The notes below the pieces were generated by a model. That model was not told the DNA's origin, did not search any database, and saw only the letters and a program-made list of their open reading frames with translations. A program made the translations under genes and the position numbers. Below are positions 33,916 to 44,775 of a stretch of DNA of 64,000 bases, piece by piece. Each line of letters begins with the position of its first letter. The first letter of the stretch is position 1. Origin of the DNA: Saccharum officinarum (lineage: Eukaryota > Streptophyta > Magnoliopsida > Poales > Poaceae); NCBI GenBank assembly GCA_020631735.1, contig CM036199.1, positions 23,725,553 through 23,789,552 of the forward strand, in the 5' to 3' direction.

Positions 33916-35893
33916 CGAAGGACCGGAAACGGTGATCAAAGGAGGATAAATGAGAGTCTTAAATTTTTTTCGAAACTTTTGACTGCTGTCCTAAAATCAA
34001 ACACGAAGAAGCAAACACAAACACCGCGATAACCATAACCCTAGAGAAGGATAGATGTTCCCTCGAAACATAGCGGATCACCACAAAGCAAGTGGAACAC
34101 AGAACGGGAGAGCACTGAACCAAAAGACAAGAAAACGAGACACTCCACTTCTATAGAGAAGAAACAAGGTCCCAAATCTCGGATACCCAAGCCAACCAGT
34201 AACAAGAGCACCTAGACAACGTCTATGGAACGGTAGAAGTTCAACACAACAGGCGGAACGTAAAACAGAGCTAAACGCACAAATCGCGGAAGAAACTGCT
34301 ATTGAACTGAGTGCAGTCAGCAAATACCGGACACGTCCGGTATGATATCGGACACGTCCGGAAATACCGGACCCGATATCGGACACGTCCGATATACTGG
34401 ACAACATAGAACGACTTTAGGAGAAAAATCGAAAACCCTAGCAAAGGGTGATAAAAAAATTATGAGATTTTAAACATAGTTACTAGACACCATGGGAAAG
34501 GTCTCCACCAGATTTTAGCTCCAAACTCGAAAGTTTGAAATACCGGACACGTCCTATATTAATACCGGTCACGTCCGGTATTTACGAACAACCCTCGGGA
34601 AAAATCGATTTCAAACTCAAAACTCGATCAAAACACCTCGGATTGATTTGAAACTTTACGGAGAGGAATAAACATGAGGTTTGTAGCTATTCCAATAAGA
34701 TCATTGCCATCAACGGAAAAACACAAAATTGCAACAAATCTTGGTTCTTCCACCCTAGAACCTGATTCGCCCCGATCTATGAACTCGTGAGGATTTAGAT
34801 GAAATTCTTCGGTGAAAGGGATCAACTCACGTCGTAGTCCATCTCAGATAAAAAGAACAAGTCAGAATGCTCTCAAAATGATGAATTGAGGCAAGAACGA
34901 AAGGAGAAAGAGGAAGAACGCGAAGAACAAAACGCGAATCACAAGAAGCTCATCACAAATCGAATCCCAGAGGACATGAGGTGGTAAGGGCCACCATTTC
35001 CGTAGCAAAATCTTGAGTTCTTACACAAATCTCTCAATTTGTGGACCTCTCTCACAAGAACCCTAAGGAAAGAGAAAAACTAGGAAGGAAGAAAGAAAGG
35101 GAAAAATAAAAGAGGTGAGGGAGATGGGGGCTCCCTCATCCTATTTAACAGGGCTATTACACAATCCTAGTTTTGTCCCTAGACATTTTAAGTTGAACGA
35201 CTTAACTCGAGGGCGTTATGGTCCAACCCAAGGTAATCTTCATCCGATGGCCACCGCGCCTTTTATGAGATAGCTTCGCCTCGACGCGAACTCCTCGATG
35301 CCACCACGTGACGTCCGTTCCTCCTCGGAACCTCCGCCCGAGTTTTGAGGTCCAAACCCACAAAACCGATAACCGATGATTTTGAGGCCCAAACCACCAA
35401 ACCGCGCCAATGGTTTTGAGGATGAAACTACCAAACCTCCGATGTCGACGCGCGTCCGACCTCCGCCAATCTTGACGCCTTCGCCTTCCTTCTTGACTTG
35501 ACCCACCGGCCTCCGCCAAGTGCCATGACTCCATCGTCCTCCATCTTGACTTGATCGACGCCGTCTTCATCATCCATATACACTTGCGCTTGTCGATGTC
35601 CTAGATGTCAGCCACCGCGGCTGGTCACCCGGCCTCCTGGTCTCTCAGTCCAAGCCACACGTCTGTTCTTCACCGCTCCCGGTCTATCAGCACGGCACGT
35701 CTCTACTTGACCTTCACCTCGCCATCGACTACCGTCTCCGAGCTCCATACCTGCACACCACGAGCTAAGAGACATGTCGCACAACCCAACTCATGCCATG
35801 GTTAGTCACCAACTCAACCTAGGTCGTAGATTACGTTGACAATCACTCATCACAAAACAAACCACAAGGGCACATATCAACCTTGTGTTCGCA
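33916..35893 (-). repeat. Copia 3' LTR (complete)
   Basis: It runs from the CGAAGGACC end (TGAAGGACC in the other LTR) to TTCGCA, and is flanked by a polypurine tract at 35894-35904. The first 1 kb aligns with 43232-44260 with scattered substitutions. It contains a cluster of CGGACACGTCCGGTAT words at 34320-34600. The short open frames in the last 700 bp are not conserved coding regions. Confidence 0.8.
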
Positions 35894-35904
35894 ATCTCCC
35901 TCTT
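35894..35904 (-). other. Copia polypurine tract
   Basis: AAGAGGGAGAT on the minus strand lies directly before the 3' LTR, as expected for plus-strand priming. Similar purine-rich words occur further into the non-coding stretch, for example near 36210, 36270 and 36370. Confidence 0.65.
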
Positions 35905-37282
35905 GATGAGTGCATTGTCAACACCAACACACAAACAGATTGAGCAAAATAAAAAGAAGAAGAAGAAAAAACAAGAAACTCACCCAAATGACCAAAAGTC
36001 AAAACAAGGTCATTTGAAATGAGCAAAACTTAGTCCCCAAAGACATGGACAACGACTCAACGCAACCAAGTAAAACACAGCTAGCCCTCAAGAAGAGACA
36101 ATAGGCTCAACACCACTAGCAAAGCTCGAAAAGCCAAAAAAACAGCTAGACCCTCTAGAAGAGGCAAAGGCTCGACATATCTAGCAAAAGCAACTCAAGT
36201 GCAACTCCCCCTGAACAAATGCAATCTCCCATATGAATACATGCACTCAACATGAAGTAGGTTTAGTTTCTCTCCCCCTTGGAGTGTGATATCTCTCTCG
36301 GAGTCATGTGTTATTTCTCCCTCTTGTTGACACATGCACTTATCAAGCTAAAGTCCAAAGACTGCAACTCCCCCTCAAAACATGCTATGAATGCATGGGA
36401 TGCAGAAATGCAAAAGCTTCAGGAGTTTAGTAAGCAAATTGAAAAAAATGCTCTAGGTGGTGCTGTCATGTGTGTGTAGCAACAAGTACAGGTGCTAGCA
36501 AATGCTCAAACTGATCAAGTGAGACGGTATATGGCATTGAAGCATTTTGGATCAATTTTAGGCAATTCAAGAAGGGGTTCACCACTAAAAGTAGCACATA
36601 GCAGGTATAAGCTAGAAATCAACCTAGTGGTAACAAGTGTATACAAGGTGAACTTCCCAAACAATGGTCACACATCATGTCAAAGACGAACTTAAGACTT
36701 GTGTTTTCGTCAAATTTTAATTTTATCGGAGTTTACAGCGTAACACAAGAATTAGTCAAAACATGTGTGTGCGAGAGGTTATCTGTACCGTCAGGACTAA
36801 CTTAGCAACCATGCCAAGCCTGTCATAGACAATTAGAAGCTTAAGACAATGGTTTTGGCATCCACTACAAGACTCAAGTTCATTCAAATGTGTAATTGGA
36901 AGCAGTCTTGATACCTTGACGTAGGATAGTACAGACTCAAATCGATCTTTTCTCATCACTTAGCTTGATTTTCAAATTTTAGCACAAGAATCTCTAAGTT
37001 GTCCAAGCAAGTGAGTAACTCAAAGCATGAGACGTAACAACCTAGCATATAAGTGATAGCATCGGGGATCTCAACAAGTCCTACACATGCTAGATGCCAA
37101 CTCAGCGGTGAACAATTTTCATGTTTCAACAAGTTTTAATCAAGTTCATATTTTGAAAAACAAGCTTAGCTCATAACATGCATTAATTGATTAAAAGGAG
37201 CCTAAGCCAAAAGCACCATCATGTACAAGCATAACATCCCAAATAGAGCATAATTTCAATCTAATCACAATAGTCATGAAGC
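35905..37282 (-). other. Copia 3' non-coding region
   Basis: A 1.4 kb region between the RNase H end and the 3' LTR has no supported gene. Its length is consistent with SIRE-type elements, some of which carry an extra frame here. None is recognisable in this copy. Confidence 0.5.
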
Positions 37283-39400
37283 TCAAAATGCACTACAGTA
37301 CATGATGAAATGAAATACAAAATGCAATATGGTACAAAAGATAAAGCAAAAGGCTAAGCTACAAAGAAAAGCAAAACTAGAATACAACAACCAAAATTTC
37401 TCTCCTCTAAAAAGGGAAACAAACTCAAAGCTCCCCTCGCAAGCGAGCAAACTGGGCCTGGTCAAGTGGTTTTGTGAAGATATTTGCGAGCTGGTTTTGG
37501 GTATCAATGTGGTGTAGATCGATATCACCTTTCTTATAGTGGTCACGCAAGAAGTAAAAGCAGACTTCCATGTGCTTTGTCTTTGAGTAGAGGACTGGTT
37601 TTTGACTACGCTTATGGCACTAGTGCTATCACAAAACAAAGGTACTCGCCTAAACTCTAACTCAAAGTCTCTCAGAGTAGCTATCATCCAAAGCAAATAG
37701 GAGCAACAAGCAACAGCAACAACATACTCAGCTTGTGTGGTGGATTGGACAACGCTAGACTGCTTGCGATAACACCAAAACACAAGAGAAGATCCAAGAA
37801 ACTGACAAGTCCCTAAAGTGGACTTTCTCTCAACACGACAACCAGCATAATCCGCATCGAAACACCTACAAAGAGAAAGAGAGGAGGAGACCAAAAACCA
37901 AAGACCAAACTCGGGTGTGAAAAGAAGGTACCTAAGGATCCGCTTGACGGCTAGACGATGAGACGTGTGTGGCGAAGATTGAAAGCGCGCGCACAAGCAG
38001 ACCGTGAACTGGATGTCTGGTCTCGTTGCCGTCAGGTACAACAAGGATCCTATCATGCTTCGGTACTCCTTTTGGTCCACGGCTTCTCCCTCCTTGTCCT
38101 CATCCAGGGCCATCGTGGTCGACATAGGCATCGAAAGAGGCTTGGCCTCACCCATATCGAATTTCTTGAGCACGTCCTTAGTGTACTTGCCTTGGTGCAT
38201 GAACGTCCCCTCGCGAGTTTGCTTGATTTATAGCCCAAGGAAGAATGTCAATTCACCCATCATGCTCATCTTAAATTCCCTGCTCATAATATTTAAAAAC
38301 TTGGCAACAAGAGCATGAGAAGAGCCACCAAAGATTATATCATCCACGTATATCTAAACCAAAAGGATATCAGTGCCTTACTTGAGGAGGAAAAAAGTTT
38401 TATCAACCGAACCCATTCTAAAACCCTTCTCAAGCAAGAAAGCTTTTAAGCACTCATACCAGGCTCTCGAGGCTGGTTTCAACCCATTCAAGACTTTGTG
38501 GAGTTTAAAAACATGGTTAGAAAACTTAGGATTTTCAAAGTCAGGGGGTTGCCTCACATAAACCTCTTCCTCTATGTACCCGTTCAAGAAGGCACTCTTC
38601 GCATCCATCTGATCAGCTTGAACCCTTTCAAAGCTGCAAATGCTAAAAGGATCCTAATAGCTTCTAGTTGGGCAACAGGAGCAAAGGTTTCTTCATAGTC
38701 AATTACCTCTTTTTGGCAAAACCCCTAAGCCACCAATCTCGCCTTATTTCTCACTACCACCTCATCCTCACTCTGCTTGTTCTTGTAAACTCACTTTGTA
38801 CCTATAGGGTGGCAATCTGGTGGAGGTGGAACTAAAATCCACACTTGGTTCCGCTCAAAGTTCTCTAACTCCTCGTGCATAGCATTGACCCAATCGACAT
38901 TAGATAGAGTGTGTCAATATCTCAAGGCTCAAAAGAAGCTATGAAAGCAGAATGAGCAAAATATGAAATGCGATATGACATGGACCGCGTGACTCGCTGG
39001 TCGATGTTGCCGATCATGGTCTAAGGTGGGTCGTGACGCTGAATATGCTAAGGTGCTTCTCTTGAAGAAGTCGGCTCCCCTCAACAACAGCTGGGGCCTC
39101 CTCAGGTGTAGCCAGCGTAGGCTGAGGAGGTGGCTTGTGCAGACCCCAAGTAGTGGAAGAAGACGGGTCAGGACCGTGAGTCGAAGTAGTCATCGCAGAC
39201 TCAACTGGAGCAGCCGAAGAGGTCGGCTCGACATCTTCTCAATCAGCATTTTCCTCATTCTCCTCAACAAAGATGCTCTCACTGATCTCCTGATCACCTG
39301 CACAGGTCTCTACAACTCGGTTAGTTTTAAGGTTAAGTACACGATAAGTATGAGAATGTAAAGCATAATCGAGAAAAATACCATTGGAGGTCGAGACTCA
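37283..39400 (-). pseudogene. Copia reverse transcriptase and RNase H (broken)
   Basis: The reverse transcriptase includes [33 protein letters not shown] and the catalytic IYVDDIIFGG (YVDD codons at 38339-38350). It is followed by MIGSLLYLTATRPDIQF and an RNase H with DADYAGCRVERKST and QAEYVVA. In a live element it copies the RNA genome into DNA. A TAG stands directly before IYVDD, further stops separate the blocks at about 38240, 38380 and 38720, and the RNase H end is out of frame after about 37640. Confidence 0.85.
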
Positions 39401-39417
39401 AACTAGTCCAAATTACC

Positions 39418-40040
39418 TTATTTCAAGATGAAACATTTGCACCCAAACACTCTAAAGTGGCTTACCTTGGGTGGTCGTCTGAATCGCAATTCATAAGAAG
39501 TCTTCTTCATGAAAGCTCGAAGGAAAATACGATTTGAAACATGGCACGCGATGTTGATCGCTTCGGCCCAATATCTCCTAGGAGTCCTATGCTCATCGAG
39601 AATCGTCCTGGCCATCTCAACAAGGGTCTGATTTTTGTGCTCAACAACACCATTCTGCTGAGGGACATAAGGAGAGGAAAACTGGTGCTCGAGGCCCAAA
39701 GAAGCACAAAAGGTTTCAAAATAAGTATTCTTAAATTATGTGTCATTGTCACTGTGAACCGCTCTCATGATATTCTTAGAGAACTCATTTTGCAACCGAA
39801 GAATCAAATCCCGAGCATGTGAAAAGCCTCATCCTTACTCTCTATGAAAAACACCCAAGAGTAGCGAGAAAAGTCGTTCATGATCACTAGAATGTACCAC
39901 TTCCCACCATCTGACCGAACCCGAGCTAGACCAATTGTGTCCATATAAAGTAACTCATCGGGTTCCTTGGTCATGACTTGGTTCACAGGTGGGTGAGAAG
40001 CGGCAGCCATCTTCCCATGACGATAAGGGTGGCAAACCAA
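39418..40040 (-). pseudogene. Copia integrase core (broken)
   Basis: Two blocks are readable. 40040-39804 has YMDTIGLARVRSDGGKWYI and IMNDFSRYSWVFFIESKDEA with catalytic aspartates. 39699-39418 has SSPYVPQQNGVVEHKN with the catalytic glutamate, followed by VFGCKCFILK. A shift near 39800 separates them. Confidence 0.85.
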
Positions 40041-40042
40041 AT

Positions 40043-40700
40043 CCTTTTAAAATTTTAACTTAGGTATTTCTCGAATTAAGTCAAGTGAGCTCAACCTAGC
40101 TAGTAAGTCAAAACTCAAGTGACCCAGTCTCCTATGCCACTTCCAAAGCTCAGAGGAGGATCCGGCCACTAAACATCGAGAAGAGCCAAAGGATGAGAAA
40201 AATTATCTTGAAAGACACGATCAAAAGGGACAATCTGGCAAACAAGATTTCCCTAGAAATCAAGAACTTGAGACAAGTCGGTCTTAAAGCGCACTTCAAA
40301 GCCATCCTGAAGAAAGTTGCGAAACTGAAACCAAATTGAAATGTAAATTCGAAATCAAAGCAACATCCTTTAGGACAAAACTCTCATTGACCCGAATGGT
40401 CCCATGAGAAAGCACCTTACCTTTCCTATTGTCCCCGAATGTGATGTACTCCTTACATTGCACGGGGTCGAGGCTGGAGAACTATTTTGAACTTCCGGTC
40501 ATGTGGCGCGAACAGCCAGAGTCAATGAGCCATGTGTTCTCTAGGCCTCCATCCTATATCAATAGAAGGACATAGGATAAGCAAATGGCGTAACACTGGG
40601 GTTAGTAAACTATGAAGGATACCAGTGTTGGCTCATTTGCCCTAGAAAAGTGTTAGGAAAAACACCAAACATGTCACATCCCATTTGTGGAAACTAGGCT
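40043..40700 (-). pseudogene. Copia protease and pre-integrase region (broken)
   Basis: Near 40550-40500 the minus strand encodes NTWLIDSGCSRHMTG, the retroviral-type aspartic protease site (DSG) common to plant copia elements. FNLVSVSQL follows near 40350. Stops interrupt the region. Confidence 0.7.
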
Positions 40701-43212
40701 CAACGTGGGGGAAAACGTGGTCCGCTAGAGCTGTGGGACTGAAAACCAAAGCCACCGCCATGGGATCCAAAGTCATATTGACCATGACCTGAACCTCGCC
40801 GGGCATGACCACCACGTGGTCTCACAACCTGAGGCATAGTGCCTTGAGGCATTGCAACTCTTGGCCTAGCATTGTGCCTCTGAACAGACGACACATGTAC
40901 GCCATGGGGCGGGCGGCACATGTTCCAGTTGTTCAACTCGTACTCTCACCGCTCATCTCTCTTGCTCCTAAAGCAAAACTCAACAAGGTGACCATCCCTA
41001 TAGCAGTAGTCACAGTGATACCTCACCTCTCTCCTGGGTGGTTGTTGGCTCACTCTTTTGTGGGTATGGTTTACTCTTGGTGGCTTTTTGGCTTTGGAAA
41101 GGAGATCTTCAGAGATGTTTGGTAGAGTGTCAAGTGAGTTCTTAAGATGGTTAGATTTTAGAACCCAAACTTATTTCTGGGGTGGAGCTTTTGAGGTTCT
41201 TCAAACACCCCATCTTTGACAGCAGGCTCAGTGGACTTAGGTGGAGTGATTTTGATCAACTTGAGAGTAGTGGAAGGTTTCTCACTTGGGTTTAAACCAC
41301 TAAACTCACCAACCTTACCATAGACACTTTCACCTTTCCCACCTAAAGTAAAGCCTACACCCGATGCACCAGTTCCTCGCCTGAACTGGCTCATCATCAT
41401 GTCCAACTGTGGCTCATTGCAAGACACCCAGCTCAAGATGGACCGAAGGCATGTGTTGTCTTCCTCGGTTCTCATCTTGTCATGTCTATAAGACTCAAGC
41501 TCCAGCACCAAGCTCTCACAACGTGCACACTTAGCAACAATGCTATCTGAACTAGCCTTCTCAAGCAAAGAGATCCTAGCAACCTTCTCTGCCAGCTCAG
41601 ATTGCAAGCCCGAGCAGGACTTGCACGCACCCAACATGCTAGACCTAGACTTCAGCTCATCATTCTCATCAAGGAAAGCAACATACTTAGACTGCAAATC
41701 AGTAAGGTTGGACATATAAACAACACACTCACCGCACTCAACCTCATCTGACACTACTATAGCAACCTTCTTAGCTTCCTCAAGCTCCTTCAGCGTGATT
41801 TCTAGCTTGTCCTTAAACTCTTTCCTCTCACGGGCTGCATGCTTTAACAGCTTGTCTTGGCTCACCAAAGTGTCAGTCATGATATCAAGCTCAACAATAA
41901 ATTGTCGACAAAATGTGTTACCTCAGTAGTGTCATCATCGACAGGAACCATGTCCTTGTTGGCCTTCACCTCGGCATCGACAGCCATAGTGTAGAACCCT
42001 CTGTGAGTGGAACTAGCGATGAAGCAGAACCCGGTCAGCTTGTCCTCGTGCTTCCTCTTGGACTTATCGTTGCTTGAGGAAGAAGAGTGGTCGTCATCGG
42101 TGTCATTGTCAAGGTCGCTGAGGGAGGCGAGGAAGGCGCGCTCTTGGGCCTTAGCCTTTTTGAAGTACTTCTTAAGTGTCTCCTTGTCGAATCCTCTCTT
42201 CGACTTGTGCTTGGAGGTGTACTCACGCTTGTCCTTACGCTTGCTAGAGTCGTACATATTGGAGGAGTGATTGTTCTTCTTGGGGCAGTGGGCGACGAAG
42301 TGTTCGGGGTCTCCATGGCCGTAGCATCCTTCCTTCAGACCTCCACCACACCGATGATTCAAGCGGTTGTTGTGAAACCGTGAAAACCGACTGATGACCA
42401 ATGCCAGCTCGTCGTCCCCAAGAGCGTCCAACTGCTCCTCTATGACAGACACCAAAGAAGAAAAGGCAAATGACATCTGTGAAGGGTTAGCTAAAAAACT
42501 TGAGTCGTTATCTGAGACCAAAGCCATAGTCGATGCAGAGAGGTTCTTGATCTTGGCTTGGGTCTGGTAGTCGATCTCGGTGGACTTAAGCTTGCTAAAT
42601 AGCTCATCCACCGTGAGAGTGTTGTAGTTCATGGACTCAATGATAGCGGACACCTTCACATCTCATACCTTCCGATCTAGAGTATATAGTAACTTGAGAG
42701 ACCTCTCATGATCATCATAAGGTAGTTGAGCCTTGTTTGCTCGTATCTTGTTTACAATGGTCTGAAAGCGAGAAAACATGGCATCGATGGACTCATCATC
42801 CAACTAAGAGAAGTTCTCATGCTCACGCTTGTACGTCTCGAAGAGTCTGGTTTTGACCTGAACGGTTCTCTCGTGATAGCTCTGAAGCCTCACCCATATC
42901 TCCCAAGCAGTCGCATAATCAGAGATTCTCTCAAACTCCGGAAGAGAAAGACTCGAGAAAAGAATATTGCGAGCTCTACTATTTGTGTTATGTTGATCCT
43001 TTTGTTCTTGAGTGGTACAGGCACGAGGTTCAAGCACAACATAAGTAGTATCCTCACAAATCTCCTAGACAAGCCAATCGATCTCCTGAAGATACACGGA
43101 CACGTGGATCTTCTAATAGGGATAGTTTATTCCATCGAAGAACGGTGGTTTGCCGGAACCACGATCTATGTCACCTTCGTGGATCAGGGACGATTAAGGT
43201 GGAATGATCCTT
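40700..43212 (-). pseudogene. Copia gag (broken)
   Basis: Four pieces make up a long gag. 43037-42804 is a UBN2-type capsid start (FERISDYATAWEIWVRLQSY). 42659-41877 contains DELFSKLKSTEIDYQTQAK and a zinc knuckle at about 42330-42290. 41880-41158 is a coiled-coil-rich segment (DKLLKHAARERKEFKDKLEI). 41020-40700 holds a second knuckle (CDYCYRDGHLVEFC). The first knuckle reads CYGHGDPEHFVAHC, so the second cysteine of the usual C-x2-C is a histidine. Stops separate the pieces. Confidence 0.8.
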
Positions 43213-43217
43213 AATCG

Positions 43218-43229
43218 GCTCCGATACTA
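43218..43229 (-). other. Copia primer-binding site
   Basis: TAGTATCGGAGC lies immediately inside the 5' LTR and matches the initiator-tRNA-Met type binding site TGGTATCAGAGC at 10 of 12 positions. Confidence 0.65.
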
Positions 43230-43231
43230 CT

Positions 43232-44260
43232 TGAAGGACCAGAAACGACGACCAGAGGGGGTGAATGGGAGCCTCAAATTTCTTTTGAAACTTTTGACCA
43301 TTGTCCCAAAATTAAACCCCAAGAATCAAACATAGACACCGTGTTAACCATGACCCTAGAGAAGGGTGGATGTTCTCTCAGAACACAGCAGATCACCACA
43401 AAGTAAGCGAAATAAAGAATGGAAGAACACCGAACCAAAAGACAAAAAAATGAGACACTCCACTTCTATAGAGAAGAAGCAAGGTCCCAAATCTCGGATA
43501 CCCAAGCCAGCCGGTAACAAGAGCACCTAGACAGGGTCTATGAAACGGTAGAAGTCCAACGCAACAAACGAAACATAAAACGGAGCTCAAACGCACAAAC
43601 CATGAAAGAAACTACTGCTAAACTGAGTGCAGTCAGCAAATACAGGACACGTCCGGTATGATATCGGACACGTCCAGAAATACCAGACCCGATACCGGAC
43701 ACGTCCGATATACTGGACAACACAAAATGACTTTGGGAGAAATCGAAAACCCCAGCAAATGGTGACAAAAAATTATGAGATTTTAAACATAGCTACTAGA
43801 CACCATGGGAAAGGTCTCCACTAGATTTCCAAACTCGAAAGTTTGAAATACCGGACACGTCCTATATTAATACCGGACACGTCCGGTATTTACGAGCAGC
43901 TCTCGGAAAAAATCGATTTCAAGCTCAAAACTCGATCAAAACACCTCTGAATGACTTGAAACTTTGCAGAGAGGATAAACACAAGGTTTGTAGGCTACTC
44001 CAAGAAGATCATTGCCTAAGATAAAATCAATCAACAAAAAAACATAAAATTGCAACAAACCCTAGTTCTTCCACCCTAGAACTTGATTTGCCCCGATCTA
44101 TGAACTCGTGAGGATTTAGATGAAATCCTTTGGTGGAAGGGATCAACTCACGTCCTAGTCCATATCAAATCAAAAAGAACGAGTCAGAACGCTCTCAAAA
44201 TAACGAATCGAGGCAAGAACGAAAGGAGAAAGAGGAAGAACGCGAAGAACAAAACGCGAC
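43232..44260 (-). repeat. Copia 5' LTR, truncated
   Basis: About 1.03 kb aligns with the first half of the 3' LTR. The match stops abruptly after GAACAAAACGCGA at 44260, while the 3' LTR continues for another 0.95 kb. The outer (U3) half of the 5' LTR, including its promoter, is therefore missing. Confidence 0.8.
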
Positions 44261-44775
44261 GTTGTGCATCTGAAGACTAGCACACCTTTCTTAGACATGG
44301 AAAATTGAAGATAAATGATAGAGAATGAACCTGGACATCATAAAATGCTCATCAATCACTAGTAACCGCTGCTACGAACATGGGAGTTACTAGTAACTAT
44401 AACCATAATCATAGAAGTTACTAGTAACTGTAGCCATAACCATGACTGTTACAAGTTTAGCCATTAACTAGATTCAGTCCACTATTTTTTTATTACATCT
44501 AGCATTTATATGGCCTTAGAATTTATTTGATTTAATTGAATTTAATGTGGGCCAGGCCCACGTTAAATCCAATAGGAACAACTTATAAAATTTGCTGTCA
44601 TGGAGTATTACATGTTGCAGACGGGCTGCGGAGAAAGACAAATACATACTTGAATGGCTAAAGATACGTAGAGCTTCGTGTCTTTATGCAATATAAACAT
44701 TAGATAGCAGAACAACTAGCTCCCAGATGCCCCAGCAGTATAAGTTTCAATGGAGTACACTGCAAAATATGCTAG
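44261..44775. other. Gene-free stretch at the 3' side of WAK-3
   Basis: 44340-44460 has repeated GTTACTAGTAAC-type words of unknown origin. From 44577 the sequence matches the 3' flank of WAK-1 (ACAACTTATAAAATTTG, GGAGTATTA-ATGTTGCAGACG) and would include the 3' untranslated region. Confidence 0.5.

Larger units (their letters stand above)
33916..44260 (-). mobile_element. Degenerate Ty1/copia (Maximus/SIRE-like) retrotransposon
   Basis: The element is read on the minus strand: a truncated 5' LTR (43232-44260), primer-binding site, gag, protease, integrase, reverse transcriptase/RNase H, a 1.4 kb non-coding stretch, a polypurine tract and a complete 3' LTR (33916-35893). Domain order with integrase before reverse transcriptase defines Ty1/copia. 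The long gag with coiled segments and two zinc knuckles suggests SIRE/Maximus. All reading frames carry stops or shifts. Its insertion lies between WAK-2 and WAK-3. Confidence 0.85.

Noticed and set aside
35202..35805. Open frames near the end of the copia 3' LTR
   Set aside because: They are within the LTR, not conserved as coding, and the 5' LTR lacks this part for comparison.
42007..42383. Plus-strand frames opposite the copia gag
   Set aside because: They are antisense shadows of the gag frame.
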